From the NCBI GenBank assembly GCA_964035545.1, contig OZ037765.1, positions 18,532,698 through 18,596,697 on the forward strand: a stretch of DNA of 64,000 nucleotides. The letters run 5' to 3'. How positions within the stretch are numbered: position 1 is the first letter of the stretch; each line of letters starts with the position of its first letter. This stretch comes from Bugula neritina (taxonomy: Eukaryota; Bryozoa; Gymnolaemata; Cheilostomatida; Bugulidae). Of this stretch, positions 25,801-37,500 are shown piece after piece. A model generated the notes under the pieces. The model ran no database searches and had not been told where the DNA came from. It saw only the letters and a program-made list of their open reading frames with translations. A program made the translations under genes and the position numbers.

Positions 25801-28800
25801 TGAGGACCCCATGCTTGATCATTAGTGGCTTCCCGTACCTTGGACTCGGCCTCAGTGTAGTTCATTACCACATTGGTACTGTTTAAAAAACATTCTGAAA
25901 CATCACATCTATGGAGGGAAGCAACACTGTTTAACGAAAGAGTGCTAGAAGAAAGTAACCATGAGATCTTTCAAAACTACTCTACATCCATTAAGTTTTC
26001 TTGGTTACATCAGTGATTCAACACACAACCCAAGCCAATCCCAAATTCATAACTGCTCCAATTTTAGATTCTATGTACCTAATAATTATGTCCCATGACT
26101 GTGTGCAGTGCAGTGGGTAAATTGAGGGCTGTGGCTTCAAATACAAGAGTAAGTTTATGTCTACACTATACAATTATATGTTTACGCTTCTTTTTCATGC
26201 ATTTAAATTTGAACAAAACTACACAAGTTTTACAGAGGATCTAGTAACCAATATTAACAATTGAAAACTTTGATTAAAAAACATTGTTTCCATCATAAAA
26301 ATATGCTTTTTCGGACCCTAATAGTATCAAGTCTAACAAAATACCAGCAGAATGCAAAGGGTGAGTAAGAAAACCAAGTGATGTAGAAGATGCCTGTACA
26401 CAGCATAGACATTGACTTACTTTGAAACACCAGCATAGTAGCTATAACCCATGTATTTTTATAACATCTTAAAAGAGCAGCTACATCACAAGCACCCTGT
26501 CACATTACCTCCCACCCATGTCCCAATCAGGCTTTAGTCTTTGCAGAGAATGCACATCATTATCATTTTTTTACTAGCAAAAATTTTGCATACTTTTAAT
26601 TGGCAGCAAATACTGCAGTTGCACTTTGCAGCATACAACTCCTATAACATTCCTAATCCTGTAACGCACATTAGATTACTCGATTGAACTGATGAAAATT
26701 TAAGTTACTCCCCCCCCCCCAGCAAATTTGTAGTCATACTTAAAATAAACAAGAACCAGTTGGAGTAATTCAATTTTGTATGAAACAAGCAATTTTAAAC
26801 TTGAATCAAGCAATGTAGCACAATTTATTAGTGTTGAGAGTCAACTGAAGGAATACTAATTTTGCTTTAGTAGTAATGCTACAGCGACTTTTTGAATTCT
26901 ACTAGTTTTCACAAAAGCTTATGATATTTAGCCCTAAACCAAAAAATAACTTCTTAAACAAATTATTTCTTTAAAATTGGAGTTCAAATAAACAGAAACA
27001 GAACACATTTTGTAGCTCTCTGCCATAAAGGCTTGACAGGCCTCAACATGAAACACTAATTTAAAATAAATGATGGTTAGGTCTACACAGAATTGGCAGT
27101 TTATACTCAATTCAACTTATTGCAATCTCCTATTATCATGCCATTGGAACCCTAGGTTAGAGTTGATGAGCTACTGGCTACTGTTAAATCCATCATCATT
27201 AGGTACAAGACAACTATGGGGCCTACTTTAAAATTTATTAGTAATACTTGATTAATAATAGTACACAGAGCCATGACAGCTGCAGTAATGAATTTTGATA
27301 CTGAATTATTGAAATAGAGCAATCCTTAAACTAAAACTAATATATATATAGTTCAGTAACTTCAAGTTACGTATACCTATCATCATATTTCCAATATTAC
27401 AAAAATATTTACAGAGTAATAGTTAGCATAATTATAACAATACCCTGTAAAACTAAATATAATATTCAACATTATACTAATCGGCAAAGTCTCATCTACG
27501 TTAAGCTACTATCAACAGTAACTAGATACTTATGTTAATAGTGCTACTAAAACTAATACATCAAAATGTTTAAATTATTTTATCATTCACATAATTGATT
27601 TCAATAGTTAAAGGTTTTAGTTTTACCGTTTCAGTGTTTTTTATATCTGTATTAGTATTACTACTTATTAATTTCTTGAACATTAGTGGCCGAAAAAGCA
27701 AGCAAAAACTATGAAACTACATAGAATGTTTACATTTGTAAATAGACTTTCAACAGAAAAATGGAGCAGTTTAAATTATACTTATATTGCACAAATTTAT
27801 AAACTTAAATTGAAACTACAACTTTAAGCATAAAACTATTATAGAAGATCAATAGACGTATTCCTATTTTAATCACTAATGAGTAATGATAGTTTCAATG
27901 AACACGGCTAATTATAAGCCTAAGGAATCCAGTAATGTTCCAATAAATGCAATATATATAACTTTTTACATTAACTTAGAATTTCTCGCCTTTCTCACCC
28001 AAACAGCTGTGCCTGCAGGCATACACGGTAGCTTCAACTTATATGAACCATCAGTAGTAATAGTACTAATAGGCATAATCATAATGATAGTAATATATTT
28101 ATATATATACAGCATATCAGTATACTTACAGTTACTGTTAGTATAATACTATTAATATCAAATAATACTTATACTTTTAGTTTAACTTCAAGTTATACTA
28201 AAATACTAGTCTGGGTGATACTCACAGGCACACTGATAAGTGATAATCATAATGACATTTACAGAACATTACTGATTACTCGTAGTAGTACTAGTACTAC
28301 TAGCAGTACTAGTACTACCAGTAATATTCGACTTACTTTTAGTACTACTGATACTACTCAGGAGTCACTGCCAATAATATTGGAAATAAATTCACAGCTA
28401 CAACTTCAATTTGAATTACTCCAACATGAGCATGAACAGTAAGTGTAACACCAACAACAGACACTGACAGTCACAGTAACAGTGAGCGTGATACACTCTG
28501 AATCATGCGCATGCTGACAGTAAGTGTAACTCAAACTGTAAGTGTAACTCAAACTGTAAGTGTAACACTAACAGTAACTGTGATACAAGACAATGATTCA
28601 TAATGTCAATGTGTAATTTAGAAAATTACTATTTAGTATTTTTATTTGCAAGTTCAAATTATATTTATAATCAATTCTAAAATTTAAATTATAATTAAAA
28701 CTAATATTTATATTATTATTAATATTATAATTTAAATTATTAATATAAATATCAGTAAATTACTAAAAGTAAAAGTAAATATCAATATGAATATCAATAT

Positions 28801-29082
28801 GATTATGATACTAAAAGTAAAAGTAAATCTAATAGTAATACCGATTGTTAAGAAAACTCTTATGGTAAAATTTGTCAATATAAAAATAATACTAATAAGC
28901 ACTACTACACTAACAGTATGACTTTATGCATATCCATCATAATCATTACATGCATTTAATTTTATATTTTCATTTTACTTTTAGGAGGCGTAACCTCTTG
29001 TCATAACATCATAATTTGAATCTTAGGAATTTATTTAGATGTTTACTCACACTTTATCGGCAAGTTCTTTTACTTTCCACAT
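19849..29082 (-). CDS. CLINT1: clathrin interactor 1 / epsinR (ENTH-domain adaptor), 693 residues
   Basis: Coding exons in order: 29051-29082, 25677-25878, 25014-25152, 24417-24533, 23983-24187, 23002-23143, 22814-22913, 22605-22656, 22022-22175, 21343-21867, 21148-21256, 20792-20986, 19849-19958; the sum is 694 codons including stop. The ENTH domain fills residues 1 to about 160: MWKVKELADKVTNVVMNYTE, ESKVREATNDQAWGP, RRVYKSLLLLAHLMRNGSER and DDDRLREERKKAKKLRDKYVG. EpsinR binds PI4P, clathrin and AP-1/GGA ears in traffic between trans-Golgi and endosomes. EEFADFSKFGE (about 313-324) and GEFAEFSA look like ear-binding phenylalanine motifs. The C-terminus is rich in Met, Gln and Pro and ends FAGLGSFK. 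Exon 10 carries a hexapeptide repeat. Human CLINT1 is 625 residues. An AG precedes the first ATG directly, so a further 5' exon, perhaps adding a few residues, is likely. Confidence 0.93.
21520..21699 (-). repeat. in-frame 18-bp minisatellite in epsinR exon 10
   Basis: About ten tandem 18-bp units encode variants of MMSSSG, MMSSNN and MMSSGG, starting near residue 438. Only substitutions separate the units, and the frame is kept throughout. Both the sense and antisense strands are open across it, which produces long spurious frames on the plus strand. Confidence 0.9.
27313..27330 (+). repeat. isolated end of a MITE A element
   Basis: AATAGAGCAATCCTTAA matches the right terminus of MITE A (GATAGAGCAATCCTTTAA) with small changes. 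I found no partner terminus nearby, so it is a relic or excision remnant in epsinR intron 1. Confidence 0.4.
27400..28990. repeat. low-complexity block in epsinR intron 1
   Basis: Degenerate short units dominate: GTAGTAGTACTAGTACTACT near 28280, repeats of AACTCAAACTGTAAGTGT near 28520-28560 and ATTATTAATATTATAATTTA near 28710. Two plus-strand frames of 75-86 codons inside it have no splice logic or domain and are not credible. The rest of this 3.2-kb intron (25879-29050) shows no other feature. Confidence 0.5.
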
Positions 29083-29303
29083 GCTGTAATAAAGAAATAG
29101 CTATTGAACAAATATGGTATATAAAGGCCAACTTTTAAGCAATGGTATTCTAGATGTTGACTGATTTGATCCAAATCTGACAGATTTTAGCATCTCTTCT
29201 AAATTCAGATTACGTTGAACTATGGTAGGTAATGTCAAGGACGGTTTGCAATGATATTAATCGTATTTATAAATAATAACTTTTATCACTGAGTAGTCAC
29301 ACA

Positions 29304-29385
29304 GCAGTCGTGGCCGAGTGGTTAAGGCGATTGACTAGAAATCAATTGGGCTCTGCCCGCGCAGGTTCGAATCCTGCCGACTGCG
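29304..29385 (+). tRNA. tRNA-Ser (anticodon AGA)
   Basis: An 82-nt cloverleaf with a seven-base acceptor stem, GCAGTCG paired to CGACTGC. It has an A box (TGGCCGAGTGG), a long class II variable arm (GGGCTCTGCCCGC region) and a B box (GGTTCGAATCC). The anticodon loop CTAGAAA places AGA at 29337-29339. The long variable arm and the GCAGTCG acceptor are typical of eukaryotic serine tRNAs. It stands about 220 bases upstream of the epsinR start and reads away from it. Confidence 0.95.
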
Positions 29386-29387
29386 AA

Positions 29388-29394
29388 TTTTTTT
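29388..29394 (+). terminator. RNA polymerase III terminator of tRNA-Ser
   Basis: A run of seven T residues begins three bases after the mature tRNA end, the expected polymerase III stop signal. Confidence 0.85.
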
Positions 29395-29700
29395 AGTATT
29401 ATTGCAATAATATAATTTTTTCATAACTTTGTTCTACTACATGCATCTGTTTTATGATTTAGAATTGTCTGAAACAGATATAATAAGCTTTAAAGATTAT
29501 TAGTCAATAAACTATAGAAATAGCTTCAAATCTCCTAACACTTAGATCTCACCACCAATTGCTGTAGAAAATAACCTGAGTCTCGGGAGGTTTGAACTGT
29601 TTAGAACTAAAGGCTCATTTGAATAAACACAAAAGAATATTTCATCTCATTGCATAAAATATGCTGATGGTGACTCAGCCCACTTCTGCATTGCAACAGC

Positions 29701-32440
29701 ATGGAAGTGCCAAAAAAGAACTTGCCTAGATGCACATATAATGTAAGAATTTTCGTAAATTAGTATAATACAAATTTCGAATATGCTAGTTATTTTTATT
29801 ATTTTTAGATGCAGGGTTTTCATTAATCAACTGTAAAACAACTTTCTGACTCTGTATTTTATGAATTTATATAAATCATTAGTAATTTACTATTTTTTAC
29901 TACACTGAAAACTTCAATAAAAGCAGTTTCTCTTATTTTGGACAATTGAAATTTTAAAACTATAAAATTGTATGTAGCACTATAAAACTGCATGTTTACG
30001 TAGACCTGGCTTACTCACAAACATCTGCAAATTTAGAAACTTTATTCGAACTCAGTCTTGAAATCTCAATATACAAACGCTATAATCAAAAGCTGTGGTC
30101 ATATTAGTTATAGTTTAAAAAGCAATATATTTTGCAAGATGTGTAGCAAAACTCATAATTATTTTGCATGCTCCATGTGTTTCTATGTATCTGCAAAGGC
30201 AACCATGGGGTCTTTGGTCAGTAGGTGTTGGGATCAGAGCATGTAACTTTAGTAGGTGTTGCAAGTTTTAAGTTTCGGCTTACATTATGATTAGCTAATA
30301 GGTAAGATAATCAATCTAGTATTCCTAGGCTAATGTTATAGTTCAAATAATGTTTTTCTCCCGGGATTATGACAATTTACCATGCCATTGTGCTTCCTTA
30401 ATTTTTATTGATTCGAAGCAAATGAATATAGAAACTCTTGTGATAGCTTTTTAAAGGCATGAAGAGTTAGGTGACACTTGGCTCATTCGTGATTGACTGT
30501 AATTACTACTATGTTACAGTTTATAGACGTAGTTCGTGCAAAATACATTCAAGTATAGGTTTTCACAAGTCTAGTAGAGAACTGTTAAGCATGATTGATA
30601 CTATTGGGAATGCAGTCAGTTTAATATACATGCAGAATGTCAGCAAAGACTTTCAGACTGATAGGAAATACTAACTTATATAATTGTGCAACAAATAAAC
30701 CATAAGCTATTTTCAAAGTTTAAACATTGAATTTTCAAGCCAGCTCAGTGACTAAGCTGTGTGTTGGAGCAGCTAAGATTAGCATGCTGTGAAAGTTAGC
30801 AATAATACTATTAGATTTATAATACCATGGACTTAAACGTCATCAGCAAGTGATCAGAAATTCCAAATTGTTTCAAGACATGTTTACACAAAATTTATTA
30901 TAAAACAAAATTGTTTGAGCATACAGACCTCAGACAGTCTGAAAGCTAAGATAACTCAGATATTTATATTTGAATTTTAATACATCATAATTATTCTTTA
31001 ATATATAAATAAAGTGCATTTCGGAGATTTTTTGTTATACATATTATGTGTATCTAAAAAGTATTAATAAATAAGTCATTCATTTTACTAAATGAGTATG
31101 CAATATTTGCAGGTGTTTACCAGTGTTTTGTAAGCTGTCATAGTTGTTGTCAAAGGACATGGCTATGCAAAGTATGTGAGAAGGTAACTTCTTGTATTTC
31201 TAATACATTTTAATGTGGTTTTGATTGTTGATACTATTACATTAATTTTTAATTTAGCCTAGCATTGAATTCATACATTTTGCTTTAATGTTTACATGCT
31301 AATCATGTAACATGTGCAATAGTAATCTTTCAGGTTTAACTGGTTTGGCGTTTTCCTTTGCTTCAAAACTTTATTGTTTCTGCATTGGAAATTATTCAAG
31401 TAATAGAGTTGGGAGTTGTTCAACCATGTTTTGCAGTGAAACAATTTCCGCACATTTGTAAAGAGTGTCTTGTTAATGCCTTCATGTGTACTCACTGCTG
31501 ACTTCACATATAAACTAGGCAACTTTTTCTTTCAATAATCTAAAAAGTTGAACAATACATTCCCAATCACTGAATTGATGTAATCCCAGTGTTCCCAATG
31601 ATTTGTGTGTTATGATAACTCACTATTTTATACAGTAAATCTGTGCACCCATTACCATTATTGGGCCGTATACTTTTTAGATGCAATTAAATACACACAT
31701 CCTACATAAAAAATTATAAGAGAGCAGTCGTGGTCTAGGGGTTAGAGCGCTTGCCTAGTAAACACGAGGTCATGGGTTCGAACCCCTACAAAGGGCATTG
31801 ATGATGTTAGGAAAAGCATTTAAATAAATTGTCCTTAGCCAGCTTTAACAAAAACCCTTTCCATCAGAGGTTTCTCACAGGGATAGCGACTATAAACTTG
31901 TGTGAGTTTTTTACATAAAAATTATAGATTTGTATTAAAATATGACTTGCAGTTTCAAGTTTTTAAAACTTAGGCTTAAACTTAATTGCTTTTAATACTT
32001 TATGTGCATAAGCACTTTTGTAGGTATGGGATGCTGGCATATAAAATAATCTTATGGTGTCCGAAGAACATTAAATTTTCAACTCAATCTATGGCTTAAA
32101 GAAGATATGAACAAAGAAAGAAAATACCTATTATTCAATTTATGACATTGAAAAATTTTGCTACTATTACCTACCATGCTGTTATTGTTATTGTTATATA
32201 TTTTGGCAACTATATAACAACAAAGAACAATTACTGCTTGTCATTATATCAGTTTAGGTAATATGGTAAAGAAAATAACAAACCCAACTTATAATAATAT
32301 TTTAGATAACTTCTTCAACTAGTGTTTTTCGGAAATTATTAGAAAATCAAAACACTGTAGTTGCTTTTAAGCTAAATGGTCTGCCATTCCACCCACCTAA
32401 CGTCTTTGGACATTTGAAGTTCCACATTTCTCCTTGGTAA
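29701..32440 (+). CDS. tentative small cysteine-rich protein, three exons, unrecognised
   Basis: Three exon-like pieces at 29701-29742, 31124-31183 and 32306-32440 all join in phase 0 at GT-AG sites and give 78 residues. The pieces are MEVPKKNLPRCTYN, then CFVSCHSCCQRTWLCKVCEK, then a 44-residue end that includes VVAFKLNGLPFHPPNVFGH before a stop. The middle exon is very rich in cysteine (C-x3-C-x2-CC-x6-C-x2-C), suggesting a metal-binding or disulphide-rich fold. I do not recognise the family. A separate open stretch at about 30037-30246, with FCKMCSKTHNYFACSMC, is similar in flavour but does not fit the phase. The second intron contains a SINE. The model rests on splice consensus alone and could be chance. 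Confidence 0.27.
31723..31912 (+). mobile_element. tRNA-derived SINE, copy 2 (best preserved)
   Basis: The head AGCAGTCGTGGTCTAGGGGT, the anticodon-like CTAGTAAAC and the B box GGGTTCGAACCC resemble a tRNA-Thr(AGT), but acceptor pairing is absent. The body continues with TTTCTCACAGGGATAGCGAC and a T-rich end, as in the other three copies. It lies within the second intron of the tentative cysteine-rich gene. Confidence 0.8.
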
Positions 32441-32639
32441 TTACACTCAACTGAACATTGTCAACAAGTGCAGATAACCCTGTTTTGAAGAAACTGGAAA
32501 CAAAACAACTAAATGTTTTGAGTGCTATATTCACATCACTTTATTCACTAAAAGGCCAAACTAGAAAATGATATTCAGTAAAAAAATCATTCATATACAC
32601 GCAAAGATTATTTTAATACACATAAATAAAATCTATAGT

Positions 32640-32776
32640 AACATGGAGTACACAACTAAAATACATAATCACAAATAGTGCAACTAGAGTATAGTCACAC
32701 AGAGTACAACAAGAGTATAATCACACAGAGTATAACTAGAATATATAATCACACAGAGTACAACTAGAATATAGCC
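32640..32776 (+). repeat. tandem repeat, about 28-34 bp units
   Basis: Four to five imperfect copies of a unit with ATAATCACACAGAGTACAAC and ACTAGAATATA. No coding potential. Confidence 0.75.
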
Positions 32777-33441
32777 ATATGGATCAGGAGTTGTCTTCAC
32801 ACACTGAAGAGCTCTACAGCTGCAGGTAACACTGATGTATTCATACACTATTGTGCATATGTATGTTGATTGAGCTACTTGTTATTATTATGGTGTACAT
32901 TATTATATTAATGTGTTTATTTATTCATATTATATTACTGACGCATCACTAGCAAAGCCTATCTGTGTCCTGTTTTGTCCTATAAAAGTAGATGGAAAAG
33001 CTCATAATCTATCATGGGGTTATTAATTAATTTTTGTTTTTGATAAATTCTTGGAAATGTTTTTATGTAAATCAAATAATGTAATGCCATCTAATGTCTT
33101 CAAATATTTGTCAAAAACAGAATAATATGACAAAAAATAAAATATAGTCTAATGGAATGTACATATAATTGGCAACAAAAAGCTTATGTCAATTTTACGT
33201 AGGTGTCTGTCACATCTGAAAAGTATAGCAAACGGACCTCTTTCATCGTAGGTCTATACTTTTACAGTGCATTGTGTCTTATATTCAGATACTGAAAAGT
33301 TATCTTATACATGCCTCTGTCACACTCACTCATACTGTAATATCTTATCTCTCGGAGCTTATTTGTATTTATTATTCACACAGATTTTATGATTGTTGAA
33401 AGATGCATGTGGAGCTGACTACGTAAAGGTAAATCTTAAAA
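32777..33441. other. no gene seen
   Basis: AT-rich sequence without a supported exon, RNA or repeat boundary. Confidence 0.4.
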
Positions 33442-33895
33442 TTAAAGTTGCGTTTATACCTCTGCTGAAAAAAGTACCGAGTTTAGGTTAATAACGCTTT
33501 TCCGGGTACCCCTTTATAGTCAGACTTAAACTCGTTGAAATCATATTGATGCGGTTGCTCACTTTCTGAAATTGAAATTTGACTCGCATAATAGCTATTT
33601 GATGCCCTTTGTAAATGTCGTGAATTAGTGAAGCGGAAAGCATAAAAGCGATAATTGAGAAAGCGTAGGCTATATAATTATAACCGTATAAGTACGTTGT
33701 CTAATCGCCAAAGTAATAACTAAATAACGATGTTTACAAGGAGTTATTACTCCTATTCTAAAATTGGCCGATTAAGTTATCACAGTACAAAAATTTCAAC
33801 GGGTGGCTTTTACAATGCAATGCAACTCGGAGAAATTTCAACCCGGCCAAATTGAAATTTTGACCGAAAATCGTGAAGGTATAAACGCAACTTAA
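33442..33895. mobile_element. MITE family D (TTAA-flanked)
   Basis: TTAA at 33442-33445 and 33892-33895 flank an element of 454 bp whose ends, GTTGCGTTTATACCT and AGGTATAAACGCAAC, are exact reverse complements. No open frame of note lies inside. This is a third TTAA-targeting non-autonomous family in the window, unrelated in sequence to families A and B. Confidence 0.8.
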
Positions 33896-34562
33896 GTGTA
33901 TTATACAGAGTAGCTTAAATAATATAAGAAGAAATTTATGTAATTTGTTAAACTATATTCCAGTAATGAAGGTTGTCAGTTTTCAAAGTGCAGTGCAAAA
34001 GCATGAAGCTTATTAATATTTTTCTGGATACCTGAAACTTCAACTATTAAGGATCTGCGCTTTTACTTTTAAACTAAAAATAATTGATTCAATTTTAGCC
34101 GCAGTTAAAATGCATTCCAAACAAATGGTCAAGTAAATAAGTAATTAGTATATTGCAAGTGTAGCTAAAATACCAAATAAGTTGTAAAATTTAAGTTGTT
34201 GTTCAACTATCAGTTTTGGCTAATACACTTTGCATGCTTGTGTGGACATAAAAGATCATAAGTGGTATTTTAAATAAATTTTAAATAAATTTTGAATTTG
34301 ATCGCTTCAACAAATTTTTGAAAATGACGAAAAACTAGTTTAACCAATCGACTGAAAGCTATTCTAACACTCTTAAATTACTTTCTAAAAATATGTTGTA
34401 TAGTTAGTAGCATTTGATACAAATACTATATTTATTTGTAAAAAAAACCATACACAGATTTAGATCTTATCTACATAGATCAATTAACGTACAATGATAT
34501 TTTATGTAATTTTAGACATCACTTAAAACGCAGCATCAGATTGTGCCTTACTTGCTAGCAAT
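33896..34562. other. 5' flank of the macroglobulin gene
   Basis: No gene seen. An untranslated first exon or promoter of the macroglobulin gene may lie here; a pyrimidine-poor TTTTAG about 50 bases before the ATG could be a splice acceptor, but I cannot identify a core promoter. Confidence 0.35.
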
Positions 34563-37500
34563 ATGGGATTCTTACCACAATCTCTGCTGAGCTACATTTC
34601 CCTCTTCTTGATGTTCATATGTCAAGTTGGTTCTCAAGGAGTTATTGTACCTCAACCGTAAGTGTTCGATATAGAGAGCAAATTTTTTAAGGCAGCATAT
34701 TGCATCAAAAAGTTTATTGTAACGTTAAGCTGCTAACAACACTTCAGTTTAAAACTCTAAAATGGTTGTAAAACAATTCATAAATTTTGTGCAATAACAA
34801 TGTCCTTTTTTAGTTTAAAAATGTATTTATAGCATGAGATGCAATAGATATCATAAATTGTTTGTGTTATACTAGATCTATATTATATTTGAAACTATTG
34901 ATACCATAAAACAATCCCGTAATGTTTCAATTAAAATAGATTTAACTGCTTATTTATGATTTGTTAAAAGCTTACAGCATGCATTGTTTTGGGAATTTAG
35001 TTACATGATTAACTATATTGGGCATTAATCACACTAAAGCATCATTCTGTAATATGTTCAACATATACTTATTGAAACTGCCTGGGTTACATCAAATTAT
35101 TATTAATTAGTTATTAAACATACGCAAAAACTTCACTATTTTAGTGACGTGTCTATGTAAATATTTTTTGTTTGAATAAAACTTGAGTGCTTTGTGACAA
35201 GCTATAACATTATTGTCGTCTATAAGTAATATCAATAATTATCCATAGTTATTTTAGAAGGTTAAATACGTTCTCACAATGCTGTAGAAAATTTAGGGAT
35301 TCGAACTTTCAGTATGCAGTAATGGGTAATACAAAGCCTAAAAATAGAATTGCATTTTTTCAATATATTTTGTATGAATAATCTTTAGTGAACATTGCAT
35401 TGTGAATATCATATGTACCATAGATACATAGATACATAGACAACAGCTCAGAGACAGCCAATTAAGACTACTTTGTTAAACTGATTATTACTTCATATGT
35501 CAATTTAGATATCAATAAATTAGTAACAAGTTCAAACTCACTTTGCATACAAATTCTCTTATTTTATTCGGTATTTTATAACTTGTGAAATATGACTGTG
35601 TTTGCCGCAAAAGTATTACCTATATATTGCAATCATCCTAAAAATGCAAGTGCCGATAAAAACTTGAACGTATTCCATGATTTGCCGTTAATCTCATTTC
35701 AAGTATTTCAACAGCAGCTAAGAATTATCAGTATCATCATAATTAGCAAATATTTTTATAATCTCACCAAATAAATTGTGCAAATAAAGAATAATCAAAA
35801 TATTATCAGTATAAGTCTGCACCATTTTGTTTGTTTCGTACCGTAGATTGGTATCAATTGTAATGCTAAGAACAAACTTTCATATCAGTATTATAGAAGT
35901 TGGCCTTATTTCTTAACACAGATAGCCAGTCTGCCTCCTATTATATGTTTACGGAACTTATTGTATCTCTTCAAGTCTACTTCAAGTTGAACTTGACTGC
36001 TTAGAAATTCAAACGCGCAGCTTATTACACATTAAAGTATTTTTCAAAATATTTTTGTATTGTATGTAGGGTCTTTATTATTATAAGAAAAGTTTATAGT
36101 CTCCAGAAGCTTTTACAATCATTTACTTTCCAAGGTCTTATCAGTAGAATGTGAGAAATGTGAAAATTAAGATTTGCTTCTATCAATGTCATATAAATAT
36201 TAAAAATAAATAGTAGAAATGTTAACCTAGTTTGGATATTGCTAAATTTTACAACGTAAGGTCCTTGTTTTAGTTTTAAGCTGAGCTTTTATAGTACACA
36301 TATTATTTACAGTTTTTAAAGACTCATAAGCATCTTATAAAAATCAACTAGCTACATGTGATATGAGATGAACATTTTTAAATTGTTCGCTTATATTTTT
36401 TATGACTTTGAGATACCTGTGCTATGAACTACTTTGTAGGACATATGCTGTTGTAACCCCTACAAAGATCCGTCCAAGCCAAGATCTAGTTGTAGCAGCT
36501 ACCATCCTAAGGTTGAAGTTGTCTGACACCTTTACAATAAGAGCTGTCGTACGATACCTAATAGACGAGAAGAAGGCAGACGAAATATGCAGCGCTCAAT
36601 ACACATTCACCAGAACTGGCACTCAAAATCTCATTCTTAAGGTGTAACTTCTTGTTTCATATATTTGATAAACTTATCTTTGCTTAGCAAAGTTATTGTT
36701 AATAAGAATATATTACTTCATGTTTAACCAAAAACAACTTGCGAGTCTTCTTTATTAATAATATTTACATAAATTGCAAAACAGTATTGTCAAAGTAAAA
36801 CTATATTTTTTTACTCAAATCTGCCCTATGCCCTCAATACATTTACTTGCAGTTTTTATTTTCATCATACCAAATAGTTTGTAAGGTTTTTAATAATGAC
36901 TTGTAATAGTAAAGCAACCATATATTACCAATGGGCCACTTGTATATGTTACAGCTTTAATATTTAGTTTCTAAGCTGACTATAGTATGTTTACAGGTAT
37001 ATGTGGTTGCATGTGTAACTATATAGGGAGCTATATAGTAATTGATCTCTTCATCAACTTCTAATGGCATATTCTCTTCTTTCTAGACACCAACACTGAT
37101 GTCTCCAGGGAACTACACTATTAGGGTTTCAGGTTTCTCTGACTCATCATTGGAGGGTTTAATATTCATCAACGAAACAAAACTGTTTTTTGACTCCAAG
37201 CAAGTTTCTCTGTTTATACAGACAAACAAACCCTACTACAATCAACACCAAGTCAGTAAGTATTAAGTCACATTTTCATTCATCCTCCAACATCTTCAAT
37301 TTTTTATTAGCTGATAGCCAGCATCTTCTATGCAAATATAAATCGCTTTATGTGTCTTAAAAATAAAAATTGTAGCTTAGTTGTTTAATACAAATACTAC
37401 AATTGTTGATTAATAATAATATACATGCATATGATTGTTAATTTTGCAGTTCTAATTCGTCTGATTCCAATCCACACCAACTTAAAGCCAGTAACAGCTG

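Noticed and set aside
31723-31797. Functional tRNA-Thr
   Set aside because: The acceptor stem does not pair, and the body matches three other SINE copies.
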